DNA from: Paenibacillus sacheonensis
GTDB taxonomy: Bacteria; Bacillota; Bacilli; Paenibacillales; Paenibacillaceae
Length of the DNA stretch: 64,000 nt
Direction: 5' to 3'
NCBI RefSeq assembly: GCF_009909195.1
Contig: NZ_JAAAMU010000005.1
Location: forward strand, 372,001-436,000
Under the pieces are notes generated by a model. It ran no database searches. It had not been told where the DNA came from and was given only the letters and a program-made list of their open reading frames with translations. Below are positions 16,341 to 25,809 of the stretch, piece by piece. Every line of letters starts with the position of its first letter. The first letter of the stretch is position 1. The position numbers and the translations under genes are program-made.

Positions 16341-16685
16341 CTAGGATTGAAGGGCTTCCGCCACTTCAAGCGCGCGATCCAGAAACTGCTCGATTTCTTC
16401 CCGCGATTTGCGGAGTTTGTTGACGAACCGTACAAGCTCGCCGCCGTTCTTGAAGGCAACGAAGCTCGGAATGCCCAAGATGTTCAGCTCGCTGCAGAGA
16501 TCCGGCAGCTCGTCGCGGTCGATCTGGAAGAATCGGATTTTGCCGCCGTACGCCGCTTCCACATCCGGCATGAACGGGTCGATGTAATGGCAATCCGGGC
16601 ACCAGGTTGTCTTGAAGACCACCACCGTCACGCCATCTCCTTGCACGGCACTGCGGAATGCTTCATCTGTCTTAATCATTTCCAT
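16341..16685 (-). CDS. Thioredoxin-family protein
   Basis: 114 residues, cytosolic. Redox motif WCPDC (C29, C32), then DRDELPDLCSELNILGIPSF with the cis-proline of the fold. The CPDC active site and length match Bacillus YtpP/YdbP-like thioredoxins rather than TrxA (CGPC). Electron source and partners unknown. It is 78 bp downstream of the lipoprotein gene on the same strand and may share a transcript. ATG at 16685 follows GGAGGAGAG. Confidence 0.9.
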   Translation of the reverse strand: MEMIKTDEAFRSAVQGDGVTVVVFKTTWCPDCHYIDPFMPDVEAAYGGKIRFFQIDRDELPDLCSELNILGIPSFVAFKNGGELVRFVNKLRKSREEIEQFLDRALEVAEALQS

Positions 16686-16763
16686 GCGAATCTCTCCTCC
16701 TGTAACGGGTTGTATGGGCGTAGCACGGCCCGTTGCGGGACGATAGGGATCGAAAGCCTCTGC

Positions 16764-18389
16764 TTACGGCTCACGAACAAGGATCAGCGTCTTGGAGTCG
16801 TAATCCTGCTCCCAGCTCACCTGTGCGCCAATCGCATTCGCGAAATCGCGGGCCGGTACGTAGGTCATGTCATTCACGACGGTCAGCGGGAACCGCCATG
16901 CTACAGTCTTGCCATTAATGATCGCATTGACGCCGCCCTTTTTCAAGCGCATGTCGGTATTCGTGGCGCCGTCCAGCACGCGGATCCCGCCGCCGCGCTC
17001 TTCCAGGACCTGCGCGCCAACAGCCTCGGCAGCGTAGCGAAGCGGAACGAGAGCGATCCCGCCAGGCGTCACGATCGGCTGATAAGGACCGTACTCCGTG
17101 TTCAGCATGACCGTTTGTTTGCTGATGTGTGCCTGTTCGCGCAGCAGATGATAGATATCGGAGCCGCTGTCGAACTGACGAAGCACTTCGTAGCCTTCCA
17201 TGGCCCCCAGCTTCTCCGCGTCCAATGCCGGCGTTCCCGCCGACGGCGCTTCCGGCTGAACGTCGCCGTTCACGTTCCAACGCTCCGTCGTGATCTTCAT
17301 CCAGAGGCCTTTGAACGGCGACACCGTCATATAGGAATCTTCGTAACCGAAGTCTTCGTCCGAATCGGCATCCTCGTTTTCCTCGATCGCCGCCGGCACC
17401 TCGTCATTAATGGTAACCCCGGCTTCGATGACCGCCTTGCGGATATCCAGCTTGCCGTCGAGGAACAGGTCGCCTTTCACGTAAACGCCGTCATTGAACA
17501 AGCGGTCCCTGCCTTCCGGATCTTCTTGTTCGGACTTTGCGATATTCGCCTGCGCCTCCGTCAGCGCGTCAATCATTTGATCGACCGCGTCATCGATCGC
17601 GGCTGCCGATTTGTCTTCCTCCGGCAGCGAACCGAAGAGACTGTCCGCAGGCGATTCTTCGAGCAGAGCCGACTGGCTTTGGACCGCTTCCAGCAAGCCG
17701 GTCAGCATCGCCTCCAAGCCATCCTTGTCCGCGATGAGCGCAGTCAGGTACGATTTGAACCAATCCAGGATCTCCGTGCCCTTCAGCTCGGCATGGACGT
17801 TCATCCCGGTGAGGGTGCTCCCGTTCACGCTTTCTTGTCCGGGCAGCACGCTTAGGTGGACCGGATTCGGCATGTTGTCCACGGCATAGCCGCTGAACGC
17901 ATCGATGACCTGCTTCTGCGCTTGCGCGAGCGTCTCGTTCTCGGGCTGGCCGGCCGCTGCGGCCGACTCATCCGTCAATTGAATCCGAATCGGCTGGCGG
18001 GCGCCTGCCAATACCAGCTCGGCCGTTTCATTGTTCGTCTTCACTTCGAACGGGATATGTAATTCGCCAAGCGACAGGCTCCCCTTCGCGGACATGCCCT
18101 TTGCCTCGCTCGACTTCACTTCGTCGAGCTGCAGCTTGACGTCCGACAGCAAGTCCAGCATTTCCTCCGTCTCCGCGGAGCTTGCCTCATCCGAGACGTC
18201 CTCGTCATTCGGCAGCAGCTTGATCTCGATCGTCGTGGAGCCTTCGAAGGAGCTTGTGCCGAGCGATTGTTTCAGCATGGCATTGAAATCCACGCCGTTC
18301 AGCGCTTGACATCCGGCAGCTATCAGCAATGCGAGCGATACGGCCAGTAAGCCTAACGCTTTCTTTCCCCTAATCCATGATTTCATCAA
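16764..18389 (-). CDS. Lipoprotein with C-terminal copper-amine-oxidase-type stalk domain
   Basis: 541 residues. A signal peptide ends in lipobox LIAAGC with C27, so the protein is predicted to be membrane-anchored outside the cell. Residues about 30-400 form an acidic, LolA/DUF-like extracellular region of unknown function. The last 110 residues (VALVPLRYAAEAVGAQV, NGKTVAWRFP, YVPARDFANAIGA, then SWEQDYDSKTLIL) have the repeated beta pattern of the copper amine oxidase N-terminal (stalk) domain, very common in surface proteins of Paenibacillus and usually a wall- or protein-contact module, not an oxidase. Transcribed between the MurJ-like and thioredoxin genes. Confidence 0.8.
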   Translation of the reverse strand: MMKSWIRGKKALGLLAVSLALLIAAGCQALNGVDFNAMLKQSLGTSSFEGSTTIEIKLLPNDEDVSDEASSAETEEMLDLLSDVKLQLDEVKSSEAKGMSAKGSLSLGELHIPFEVKTNNETAELVLAGARQPIRIQLTDESAAAAGQPENETLAQAQKQVIDAFSGYAVDNMPNPVHLSVLPGQESVNGSTLTGMNVHAELKGTEILDWFKSYLTALIADKDGLEAMLTGLLEAVQSQSALLEESPADSLFGSLPEEDKSAAAIDDAVDQMIDALTEAQANIAKSEQEDPEGRDRLFNDGVYVKGDLFLDGKLDIRKAVIEAGVTINDEVPAAIEENEDADSDEDFGYEDSYMTVSPFKGLWMKITTERWNVNGDVQPEAPSAGTPALDAEKLGAMEGYEVLRQFDSGSDIYHLLREQAHISKQTVMLNTEYGPYQPIVTPGGIALVPLRYAAEAVGAQVLEERGGGIRVLDGATNTDMRLKKGGVNAIINGKTVAWRFPLTVVNDMTYVPARDFANAIGAQVSWEQDYDSKTLILVREP

Positions 18390-18463
18390 CGAAAAAAACC
18401 CCTCTCCTAGGTAAAAAGACCACGGTCAATTCTACCATATAGAGGGGGATATGGAAATGATTT

Positions 18464-20110
18464 TTAATGATTGGAATTGGCGCCGCGCCGCGCCGTTATG
18501 CGCATCAGCGGGTTCAGCAGCCGGCGGAGAGCGCCTGGGAATTGCTGCACGTCATCTCTCGTAATCACCTTGAGCAGGATCAACAATGCGACGTAAAGCC
18601 CAAGCGAAACGATGCCCGCGGCGATGCAAGCGATGGCATACGTCAATTTGTCCGGGCCTCCGATATACGTACGGCACGCATAATCGATCAGCCATCCGGC
18701 GCCGGAAGCGACCGCGATCGTAATCCCGTACCCAACCCAGCGAGTACCGAGAATGTTCAGATTGATTTCCTTCCGGATACTCCGGAAGTTGAGCGCAGCA
18801 ATCGTTAAGAAGCAGATCGTGGACGATAAGATAATGCCATACACGCCGAGAAGCGGCGCTAGAATCAAGCTCGTAACTACTTTGACGGCGATGCCGATCA
18901 GCGCATGGCGCATCGGAAGCGTCGGTTTGTTCATGCTGGTCAGCACCGTGTTGCTCGTCATCATCGTAATCTGGAAGATCGTCCCTGCCGTCAGTGCCGC
19001 GACAGCGCCGCTGCCTCCGATGTTGGAGAAGAGCAAGCCGGTAATGGATACGGCAGCCACCGTCATAATCAACGAAGCCGGAACGCCGGTGAAGACGACG
19101 ATTCGCATGACGAGGGATGCTTGACGTTCGACTTCCTTCATATTACGGACCTTGTACGCGGCCGAAATAATCGGGATCATCGATTGGCTGAGCGCGATCG
19201 CGAGGATCGGCGGAATGCCGGCAAGCGCCTGCGCTTTTACCCCCAGCCAGTCAAGCATCTGGTCGGCGTCGGCGCTGACATAATAACCGTGCGTCAGCTT
19301 CATGAAGAACGACGTATCGAAGAAATAAATGAATTGCACCGTCATCGACGTGATGACGATCGGGACCGAAATCTTGAACAGTTCTTTATAGATGGCTTGG
19401 AACGACAACGCTGAGCGACGGGTCATCGTCGAAGCATGACCAGCTTTGGCCGCGTCCTTCACATCCTGGCGCTTCAGCTTGCGGGCATACGACAGCATGA
19501 TCGCGAAAGCGCCCACGCTGCCGAACACGCTCCCGAACGTGGCTGCGGCCGCAATCCAATCTTGACCCCAGTCCTGCGCGAATGCCAGGTAACCGAGTCC
19601 GACGGCCGTGATGACGCGGAGAATCTGCTCCACGATCTGGGAGACGCCCCCTGCCGTCATGTACTGCCGGCCTTGGAAGTAGCCGCGCATCATCGCGATG
19701 ATCGGGAAAAACAGCAGCGCCGGCGCGATCGCGCGCACGGCGAGAGCCGCTCCCGGCTTCTCCGCGATATGCGTCGCGTAGTACGGGGCGAAGATAAGCA
19801 GCAAAACGGTGATGAGCACGCCGGTTATGGCGCCGAACAACAGCGCCGCCTTGTAGATTCGCCGCGCTTCGTCAGGGCGGCCGAGCGCATAGCGCTCGGA
19901 CACCATCTTGCTGATCGCGCTCGGAATGCCGCCCGTAGCGACGATAAGAAGCATTAAGTAAATGTTATTCGCAACGGTAAAATATCCGCCGCCATGACTG
20001 TCCGTCATATAATCAAGCGGGATGCGCTGGAAAATCCCGAGGAACCGGGCCACCAGCGCCGCCGCTGCCAAAATGATCGTGCCTTTGATTAACGAGTCCT
20101 TTGTAACCAT
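18464..20110 (-). CDS. MurJ/SpoVB-type polysaccharide or lipid II exporter
   Basis: 548 residues with about 14 membrane segments, MOP superfamily. The N-terminus SLIKGTIILAAAALVARFLGIFQRIPL and the RGYFQGRQYMTAGGVSQIVEQILR segment are hallmarks of the Bacillus SpoVB/YtgP group; YtgP is a lipid II flippase (MurJ) and SpoVB serves spore cortex synthesis. Which of the two roles this copy has cannot be told from one sequence. It follows thuA by 29 bp on the same strand. ATG at 20110 is preceded by a weak ribosome site; the alternative in-frame codons are further inside the first membrane segment. Confidence 0.88.
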   Translation of the reverse strand: MVTKDSLIKGTIILAAAALVARFLGIFQRIPLDYMTDSHGGGYFTVANNIYLMLLIVATGGIPSAISKMVSERYALGRPDEARRIYKAALLFGAITGVLITVLLLIFAPYYATHIAEKPGAALAVRAIAPALLFFPIIAMMRGYFQGRQYMTAGGVSQIVEQILRVITAVGLGYLAFAQDWGQDWIAAAATFGSVFGSVGAFAIMLSYARKLKRQDVKDAAKAGHASTMTRRSALSFQAIYKELFKISVPIVITSMTVQFIYFFDTSFFMKLTHGYYVSADADQMLDWLGVKAQALAGIPPILAIALSQSMIPIISAAYKVRNMKEVERQASLVMRIVVFTGVPASLIMTVAAVSITGLLFSNIGGSGAVAALTAGTIFQITMMTSNTVLTSMNKPTLPMRHALIGIAVKVVTSLILAPLLGVYGIILSSTICFLTIAALNFRSIRKEINLNILGTRWVGYGITIAVASGAGWLIDYACRTYIGGPDKLTYAIACIAAGIVSLGLYVALLILLKVITRDDVQQFPGALRRLLNPLMRITARRGANSNH

Positions 20111-20139
20111 GAGCTGCTTATAGTCTCCTACTCTGAACC

Positions 20140-20862
20140 TTATTTCGCCTTGATTTCCTCAAGCGGCTGATGGTTGCCGCGGACCGGCTTCGCCGCGCCC
20201 GACGGGGCTGCCCAGCGGATCCCGTTGCGGATAACCTGCAGCACGGTTGGATTATAATAAGTCGGGTAGGTCTCATGCCCGGGACGGAAGTAGAATACCT
20301 TGCCTTGGCCGCGGGACCAGGTGCAGCCCGTGCGGAACACCTCTCCGCCTTCGAACCAGCTGACGAACACGAGCTCGTCCGGCGCGGGAATGTCGAAATG
20401 CTCGCCGTACATCTCTTCGCGCTCGAGCACGAACTGCTCCGGAATGCCTGCCGCGATCGGATGCGCCGGATTAACGGTCCAGATGCGTTCCTTCTCGTTG
20501 GCCTCGCGCCATTTCAGGTCGCAGCCCGTTCCCATCAGCTTCTTGAAAATTTTGGAGAAGTGGCCGGAATGAAGAACGATCAGTCCCATGCCCTCCATGA
20601 CGCGGGCATGCACGCGCTCGACGATGGCGTCTTCCACTTTGTCATGTCCCATATGGCCCCACCAGATCAGTACGTCGGTGTTCGCCAGCACCTCGGCTGT
20701 CAGGCCATGGTCCGGCTGATCCAAGGTCGCGGTCGCGACTTGGAATCCCTCCGTGCCGATGCCCGCCTTCAACGCCTCATGAATGCCGTCCGGGTAGACG
20801 TCCCTTACTTCATCATGCAGCTTCTCGTGTAAAAACTCGTTCCATACGGTTACGTTGACCAT
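20140..20862 (-). CDS. ThuA-like (trehalose utilisation) protein
   Basis: 240 residues, class-I glutamine-amidotransferase-like fold of the ThuA family. Motifs: [10 protein letters not shown] at the N-terminus, [21 protein letters not shown] in the middle and [18 protein letters not shown] near the C-terminus. ThuA proteins take part in catabolism of trehalose-type disaccharides through 3-keto sugars, often beside Gfo/Idh oxidoreductases; none is adjacent here, though one is encoded 39 kb away. Spacing to DUF456 upstream is 20 bp and GAGGAGG precedes the ATG, so it is probably co-transcribed. Confidence 0.87.
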   Translation of the reverse strand: MVNVTVWNEFLHEKLHDEVRDVYPDGIHEALKAGIGTEGFQVATATLDQPDHGLTAEVLANTDVLIWWGHMGHDKVEDAIVERVHARVMEGMGLIVLHSGHFSKIFKKLMGTGCDLKWREANEKERIWTVNPAHPIAAGIPEQFVLEREEMYGEHFDIPAPDELVFVSWFEGGEVFRTGCTWSRGQGKVFYFRPGHETYPTYYNPTVLQVIRNGIRWAAPSGAAKPVRGNHQPLEEIKAK

Positions 20863-20882
20863 TCCCCGTCAGCCTCCTCGAA

Positions 20883-21359
20883 TTAAAGCCATAGAAAGAA
20901 AATCAGAATCATTGCGCCCTGCAAAATGAATTTGACGACCGTGCTGGTAAACAACCCGACGACGGCGCCGAGCCCCGCTTTCAGCGACCTCTCGAAGCCC
21001 GCCCCCGTGAACAGCTCGCCGATGACGGCGCCGAGGAGCGGACCCAGTATCAGACCGAACGCCGGGATGACGAACGGTCCGACCAGAATGCCGATGGTAC
21101 TGCCGATAACCGACGCGCGGGAACCCCCGTATTTCTTTACGCCCCAGGCGCTGACGGCATAGTCGGCGATGAACAGCACGATGACGATGAGCGTTTGAAT
21201 GGTCCAAAACCAAAAGCCGAACGGCGAGAACGAGATAAAGAACCCGTAGACGAAGAAGGCAGCGTAAATCGCCAGCGCCCCCGGCAGGATCGGAAAGATC
21301 GCGCCGGCCATACCGACGATGAACAATGCGATGACGATAATCCAGCCTGCGATTTCCAT
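20883..21359 (-). CDS. DUF456 membrane protein
   Basis: 158 residues with several membrane segments and glycine-rich helices (GAIFPILPGALAIY, IGSTIGILVGPFVIPAFGLILGPLLGAVIGEL), which is the DUF456 pattern. The last stretch, including ERSLKAGLGAVVG, is also diagnostic. No biochemical function is known. Its ATG follows AAGGGTGATACGGGG and lies 7 bp after the Cof-type gene, so translation may be linked. Confidence 0.88.
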   Translation of the reverse strand: MEIAGWIIVIALFIVGMAGAIFPILPGALAIYAAFFVYGFFISFSPFGFWFWTIQTLIVIVLFIADYAVSAWGVKKYGGSRASVIGSTIGILVGPFVIPAFGLILGPLLGAVIGELFTGAGFERSLKAGLGAVVGLFTSTVVKFILQGAMILIFFLWL

Positions 21360-21366
21360 CCCCGTA

Positions 21367-22119
21367 TCACCCTTTCAGAATATGGTTTTGAATCAAGTAG
21401 GCGACGGCATCCTCCTCGTTCGACACGCCCACGACATCGGCAGCCGCTTTCACTTCGTCCTGGGCATTGCCCATCGCGACGCCAAGCCCTGCCTCCCGGA
21501 TCATCGCGATATCGTTCAAGCTGTCGCCCATCGCGGCGACTTCCGACATCTCGATGCCAAGAACGCTGCACAGCTCGCGAAGAGCCGACGCCTTGGACAC
21601 GCCTTCGGGATTCATCTCCAGGTTGGAAGACGAGGAGTTCGTAATCTCGAGCCCGCCCCACGAGGAGGTTTCCTTCAGAATCGCTTCCAGCATAGGCTTG
21701 TCCTCCGTGTAGTAGCCAAACTTCAGCCAATGCTGCGCGCTTAGATCGCCAGCGATTTTGCTCCAGTTCTCTTTGTTGTAAACGCCCATCGTCGTATAGG
21801 CCCAATACCAGCATTCCGGATAGCGAAGCGCCACCTCATGCAGCCGCTCCACTACCGAGACGGACATGAGCGTCCGTTGGTGCAGCACCTGTGGCCGCGT
21901 CCAAATCTCGCCGCCGTTGACGGTGATCATCGGCGTCTCGAGTCCCAGCTGCTCCGCATACGGCAGGGCGCTATCATAGCCGCGGCCCGTCGCGAAGCTG
22001 ACGATAATGCCGGCATCCAGCGCCTTGCGAATCCATTTCGCGTTCTCCTTGCTCACTTCCTGCCGGTCGTTGAGCAGCGTTCCGTCCATGTCCAATGCAA
22101 CTAGCTTAATCGATCCCAT
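21367..22119 (-). CDS. Cof-type HAD-IIB phosphatase
   Basis: 250 residues from ATG at 22119, chosen for its AAGGAGG site 5 nt before. HAD motifs: LDMDGTLL with D10 and D12, TGR in motif II, and GDSLNDIAMI in motif IV. The cap is of type C2B, as in Cof/YidA sugar-phosphate and nucleotide phosphatases. Substrate unknown. It heads a run of same-strand genes (DUF456, thuA, MurJ-like, lipoprotein) with small gaps. Confidence 0.92.
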   Translation of the reverse strand: MGSIKLVALDMDGTLLNDRQEVSKENAKWIRKALDAGIIVSFATGRGYDSALPYAEQLGLETPMITVNGGEIWTRPQVLHQRTLMSVSVVERLHEVALRYPECWYWAYTTMGVYNKENWSKIAGDLSAQHWLKFGYYTEDKPMLEAILKETSSWGGLEITNSSSSNLEMNPEGVSKASALRELCSVLGIEMSEVAAMGDSLNDIAMIREAGLGVAMGNAQDEVKAAADVVGVSNEEDAVAYLIQNHILKG

Positions 22120-22207
22120 GATGGCCTCCTTGCCCAAGCTGCGCCTGCAGGCAGCTCACTAGAGCAATTTTAGCACAGAATGGAGAGAATCCAAACTGCT
22201 CTTGCGC

Positions 22208-22294
22208 TCAAACGCCGATCAGCGTGCCGGCAAGAAACAGAACGGCATATACGAACCTGCGCATGGCCGGCAGCTTCCATACATTTCTCCTCAT
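22208..22294 (-). CDS. 28-residue membrane peptide (unknown)
   Basis: A very short gene supported mainly by its initiation region: AAGGAGG at 22308-22302, seven nt before ATG 22294. The peptide has a basic N-terminus (MRRNVWKLPAMRR) and one hydrophobic helix (FVYAVLFLAGTLIGV) reaching the C-terminus, so it would sit in the membrane with one pass. I recognise no family. It lies between the PBP2 terminator and the Cof-type gene. Could be a spurious reading, but the ribosome site is nearly ideal. Confidence 0.5.
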   Translation of the reverse strand: MRRNVWKLPAMRRFVYAVLFLAGTLIGV

Positions 22295-22387
22295 GGGATC
22301 CCCTCCTTGGATAACGATTATATTTTTATCATATGCAAGACTGTTGCTGTTGTGCAACATTTGTACAATACCCGGCTGCCTGACAAC

Positions 22388-22426
22388 AAAACGGGGAGAA
22401 GCGGACCAAATGTCTGCTTCTCCCCG
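22388..22426 (-). terminator. Hairpin between PBP2 and the 28-residue peptide gene
   Basis: An 11-bp stem (CGGGGAGAAGC at 22392-22402 with GCTTCTCCCCG at 22416-22426) followed on the minus strand by TTTTGTTGT. It lies upstream of the 28-residue peptide gene and 77 bp past the PBP2 3' end on the plus side; by orientation it would end minus-strand transcripts. Confidence 0.6.
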
Positions 22427-22503
22427 CTCCATAGCGACCTTAAACCGATGATGCCATCGCAAACACATGCACATCCATCCGCGGCTGAAAACGCGCTTCG
22501 ATC

Positions 22504-24561
22504 TTACCTGGCGGCGCCGTTATCGCCCGTCGTTCCGCCCGTCGTTCCATTAGCCGCGCTGCCTCCCGGCGGGGATGGCTGCTTCTTCGGCACGCCGTTC
22601 AAGCCGATGTAGTCTTCGTAGGCATCCAGAATCTTGCGCGCGACCGGTCCGGCACCGTCGGCCCCGAAGCCGCCTTCCGGGATCACGACCGCAACGGCAA
22701 TGACCGGATCATCTGCAGGCGCAGAGGCGATGAACACCGAGTTTTCCACGGTTTTGCCGCTGACCTGCTGCTGCGACGTTCCCGTTTTACGAAGTACTTT
22801 GTAGGGGGCGTTATTGAAGCTTGCTAAGCGTACCTTGGACATGCCTTCTTCGATTTCATTCCAGTAGGCATCCGGGAACGTAATGGTATTCAGCACCTCG
22901 GGTTGAAAAGTCTGCACGACATTACCGTCCGAATCGCGGATCTCCTTCACGAACTGCGGCTTCATCCGCTTGCCGTGACTGGCCAAGGTTGCCGCGTATT
23001 GGGCCAGTTGAAGCGTCGTATAACGCCCCATCTGACCGAAGGAGGCCAGAATAAGCGCGGATTGCGAACTCGCCGCTTCCTTTTCATGAAAATACCCGAC
23101 TACGCCCCGGCTCTCATTCAACAGCCCGCTCCCCGTGCTGACGCCGAGGCCGAACTGTTTGACGTACCGATCCCAAATGTCGACGCCGTTCTTCGAGTCC
23201 TTGCGGTAGAGGGCGTCGCCGATCATTTTGGCCATGAACGGGTTAGAGGAATGGGATATCGCCGATGCAGGGTCGAGCGTTCCGTACGCATGGCCCTTGG
23301 CATTCCCGATCCGGCGGCGGGTGGCGCCTTCTTTACCGTAGAAAAAGGAACCCGTATCCGTATAGGTGCTCGATGTCGTGAACAGCTTCTCGTTCAACCC
23401 GATGAGTACCGAGAGCGGCTTCTGGGTAGAGCCGAGGAACACGATAGACGACGGATGCTTCCGCTGCTCTTTCGGTTCGTCGTACGGTCCGATGACCGGG
23501 CTGATGGTCCCGTTCTGCAGCACGTACTTGATGGCATTGTAATCATCCGTGGAGATGCTGCCGCCTTCCCAAATATTCGGATCGTAGTCCGGCATGCTCG
23601 CCATCGCGATCACTTTACCCGTCTTCACTTCCATCGCCACGGCATAACCGGTCTTGGCATTCGGGGCATGCTTGTCGGTTGTCGTCGTCCGCAGCAAATG
23701 CAGCTGGTCCATGATCGCCGTCTCCGTCGCTTCCTGCACCTGCCGATTGATGGTCAAATAAATATTGTCGCCTTTCTCCGGCGTCGTGACGACCGGCGGC
23801 CCGATGATGCGGCTGGACGCATTGACGGGATAAACCTTCAGTCCGTTTTTGCCGCGCAGTTCGTCTTGATACAAATATTCGAGTCCATCGTAGCCGACGT
23901 CTTCCTGCTGCAAATATTTGAGGCGCGCGTCATCGGTTTTGGCCTTGTCCTTATACAAGCCGTTCTCCGCGCCCCCGCCGAATTTCTTCAGATAGCCCAC
24001 GAGCTGGACGGCCGTGTTCGTCGTATCGTAATGCCGGATGCTCTCCTCGACGATGTCGATGCCCTTGTACGTGTCGCGGTTCTCCATGAAGTATGCGATT
24101 TCGCCCGATGTCAGGCCGCTCTTGATTCGGCGGGGCACCGATACCGTATTCTTCTTGTAGTCCAGGTCCATGCTCTTGACGATCTGTTCCAGCGTGACGG
24201 CGACCTTCGGGTCCCCGTGTTTCTGGAATACGCCATGCAGCTTCGCGGCCATCGCGACGGAATCGCCCTTCTTTGCACCCGGTTCGATGCTGTAATAGAG
24301 CGACTGGGTCGAGGTGGAATAGGCGATCGCTTTGCCGCCTGAATCGTAGATGTTGCCGCGAATCGGAGGAATCAGTACTTTCGTCGAGCCGCGCCTCTCC
24401 TCTTCTTCCCGAAGGGAGGGGCCGTCGACGAACTGTAGGATCGCCAATCGGACGATCAAGACGCTGAATAAGAAAAACGTGGCAAAAAAGAATAAGTTCA
24501 ACCGAAACGAAAAGTTTCTCCGCCTCGATATTTCCCGCTTCTGGGGATCGTCCTGCACCAT
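22504..24561 (-). CDS. Penicillin-binding protein 2 (class B transpeptidase)
   Basis: 685 residues. One membrane anchor near 23-45, a dimerisation/pedestal domain, then the transpeptidase: STQK with active S378 and K381, SSN at 438-440 and KTGT from 592. These motifs make it a functional DD-transpeptidase of the PbpA/PbpH/MrdA group that acts in lateral wall elongation; peptidoglycan chains are cross-linked outside the membrane. The tail is rich in Gly, Thr and Pro (after 660). It is 17 bp downstream of a membrane transglutaminase-domain gene and the two are likely co-transcribed, ahead of a terminator. Without a shape gene next to it, a finer name is not safe. Confidence 0.93.
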   Translation of the reverse strand: MVQDDPQKREISRRRNFSFRLNLFFFATFFLFSVLIVRLAILQFVDGPSLREEEERRGSTKVLIPPIRGNIYDSGGKAIAYSTSTQSLYYSIEPGAKKGDSVAMAAKLHGVFQKHGDPKVAVTLEQIVKSMDLDYKKNTVSVPRRIKSGLTSGEIAYFMENRDTYKGIDIVEESIRHYDTTNTAVQLVGYLKKFGGGAENGLYKDKAKTDDARLKYLQQEDVGYDGLEYLYQDELRGKNGLKVYPVNASSRIIGPPVVTTPEKGDNIYLTINRQVQEATETAIMDQLHLLRTTTTDKHAPNAKTGYAVAMEVKTGKVIAMASMPDYDPNIWEGGSISTDDYNAIKYVLQNGTISPVIGPYDEPKEQRKHPSSIVFLGSTQKPLSVLIGLNEKLFTTSSTYTDTGSFFYGKEGATRRRIGNAKGHAYGTLDPASAISHSSNPFMAKMIGDALYRKDSKNGVDIWDRYVKQFGLGVSTGSGLLNESRGVVGYFHEKEAASSQSALILASFGQMGRYTTLQLAQYAATLASHGKRMKPQFVKEIRDSDGNVVQTFQPEVLNTITFPDAYWNEIEEGMSKVRLASFNNAPYKVLRKTGTSQQQVSGKTVENSVFIASAPADDPVIAVAVVIPEGGFGADGAGPVARKILDAYEDYIGLNGVPKKQPSPPGGSAANGTTGGTTGDNGAAR

Positions 24562-24578
24562 AAATCACATCTATCTCC

Positions 24579-25751
24579 TTACGCTTCCCGTATATGCGTC
24601 TTCGAAAAACCCTCGGGGTTGAACCAATCGCCGGAGGACGCCCATGTGGCATCGAGCGGAATCCAAGCACCGCCGGCATCGGCCAGCTTCACTTCGTTCC
24701 AGGCATGCGGACCGTAGCCGCCGTCTCCCGTCTCGCCGACGCCGGTCACGACGCGAACCTCCAAGCCCACCGACCGGGCCATGACCGAGTAGAGTCTGGC
24801 TACGTCGATACAAACGCCCTTGCGAGAGGCGAACGTATCCGTCGGCGTCTGTTCTTTCCATATCCCGCGCTCGGTATAGTCGTTCGCTTTGTCCCAATCG
24901 TACGCGATCCGCGTGCCGACCCAATCGTAGAGGGCCCGGGCTTTCTGTTCGTCCGTCGCCTTGCCCTTCGTTACCGCCGCGGCCGCCGCTTCGATATTCG
25001 GCGGGATCGCGGCATCGATGACATCGTATTTGCGCTCCAGCACCCGCCGGAACTCGGCTTCCACCGCTTCCGTGATTACCGGACCGCGCTTCAGCACATC
25101 CCCTGCCACGGGATCCAGCAGTTCCGCCGCTGTCTTGTTATACAGCGCGGAAGCCCGGATAACGTCCGTGCCGAACGCGTTCGGCAGGACGGACACATAG
25201 ACGAACAGGCAGGCCATGACGATAAACGCGCGGCCGCCGCCGAGCAATGCGCCGATCATCGCGCCCGTCGTTCGGCTTGCCGTGCCGGAGATCAACGGCG
25301 ACGTGCCAGTCTGCCTCCGTCCGTCCGCGCCGCCGCGCGAGAGCAGGCCGTCGACCAACCCGAATACGAACGGCTCCAGCGTATGGAGCAGCAGCCGCAG
25401 AAGGGCATACAGCAGCAGAAACAACACGCCGAAACGAAGCAGCTCAAAATCGCGCAGGCTGGTAATCACCGTATACCAGAATTGCTTCAGCGCTCCCAGC
25501 TCTTCCGCAGGAATCGTGATGCCTTGGCCGATCAGCCAGTCCTGAACGCGCGGAGACAGATAGACCGCTCCCCTGCCTGCCGCGATCAGGGAGGCGACGA
25601 CCGCCGCCGCCTGCCAAATAAAAAAGAAAAGGTGCTTCGCGGAACCCGATGCACCTCTTCTCATGCCCGAAAATAAGGAGACAAGCAGGATAAGCACCAC
25701 CATGAGCGCAACCGGTTCCGGTTTTAGCAGGGTATGAACCCATGTATGCAT
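24579..25751 (-). CDS. Membrane protein with CvpA-like N-terminus and transglutaminase domain
   Basis: 390 residues from ATG at 25751 (AAAGGAGG 7 nt before). The first 190 residues hold about four membrane segments and look like CvpA; the remainder is a transglutaminase-like papain fold with a complete triad: C314 in KGVCIDVARLY, H349 in GPHAWNEV and D367 in PLDATW. The domain would face outside. Such domains act as proteases or amide-forming enzymes on wall or surface proteins. The coupling to PBP2 (17 bp) and to a small membrane protein upstream suggests a cell-wall role; the exact reaction is unknown. Confidence 0.88.
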   Translation of the reverse strand: MHTWVHTLLKPEPVALMVVLILLVSLFSGMRRGASGSAKHLFFFIWQAAAVVASLIAAGRGAVYLSPRVQDWLIGQGITIPAEELGALKQFWYTVITSLRDFELLRFGVLFLLLYALLRLLLHTLEPFVFGLVDGLLSRGGADGRRQTGTSPLISGTASRTTGAMIGALLGGGRAFIVMACLFVYVSVLPNAFGTDVIRASALYNKTAAELLDPVAGDVLKRGPVITEAVEAEFRRVLERKYDVIDAAIPPNIEAAAAAVTKGKATDEQKARALYDWVGTRIAYDWDKANDYTERGIWKEQTPTDTFASRKGVCIDVARLYSVMARSVGLEVRVVTGVGETGDGGYGPHAWNEVKLADAGGAWIPLDATWASSGDWFNPEGFSKTHIREA

Positions 25752-25809
25752 GATGAAGCCTCCTTTAATCAACGATTGCAGTCTTGCCGCAGAATCGATG
25801 TAACCCGTA

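Noticed and set aside
16347-17855. 502-codon plus-strand frame
   Set aside because: Covers parts of three real minus-strand genes and its product is His/Arg-rich without motifs; an antisense shadow.
22903-24342. 479-codon plus-strand frame opposite PBP2
   Set aside because: PBP2 has all transpeptidase motifs; the opposite product is Arg/Asp-rich noise.
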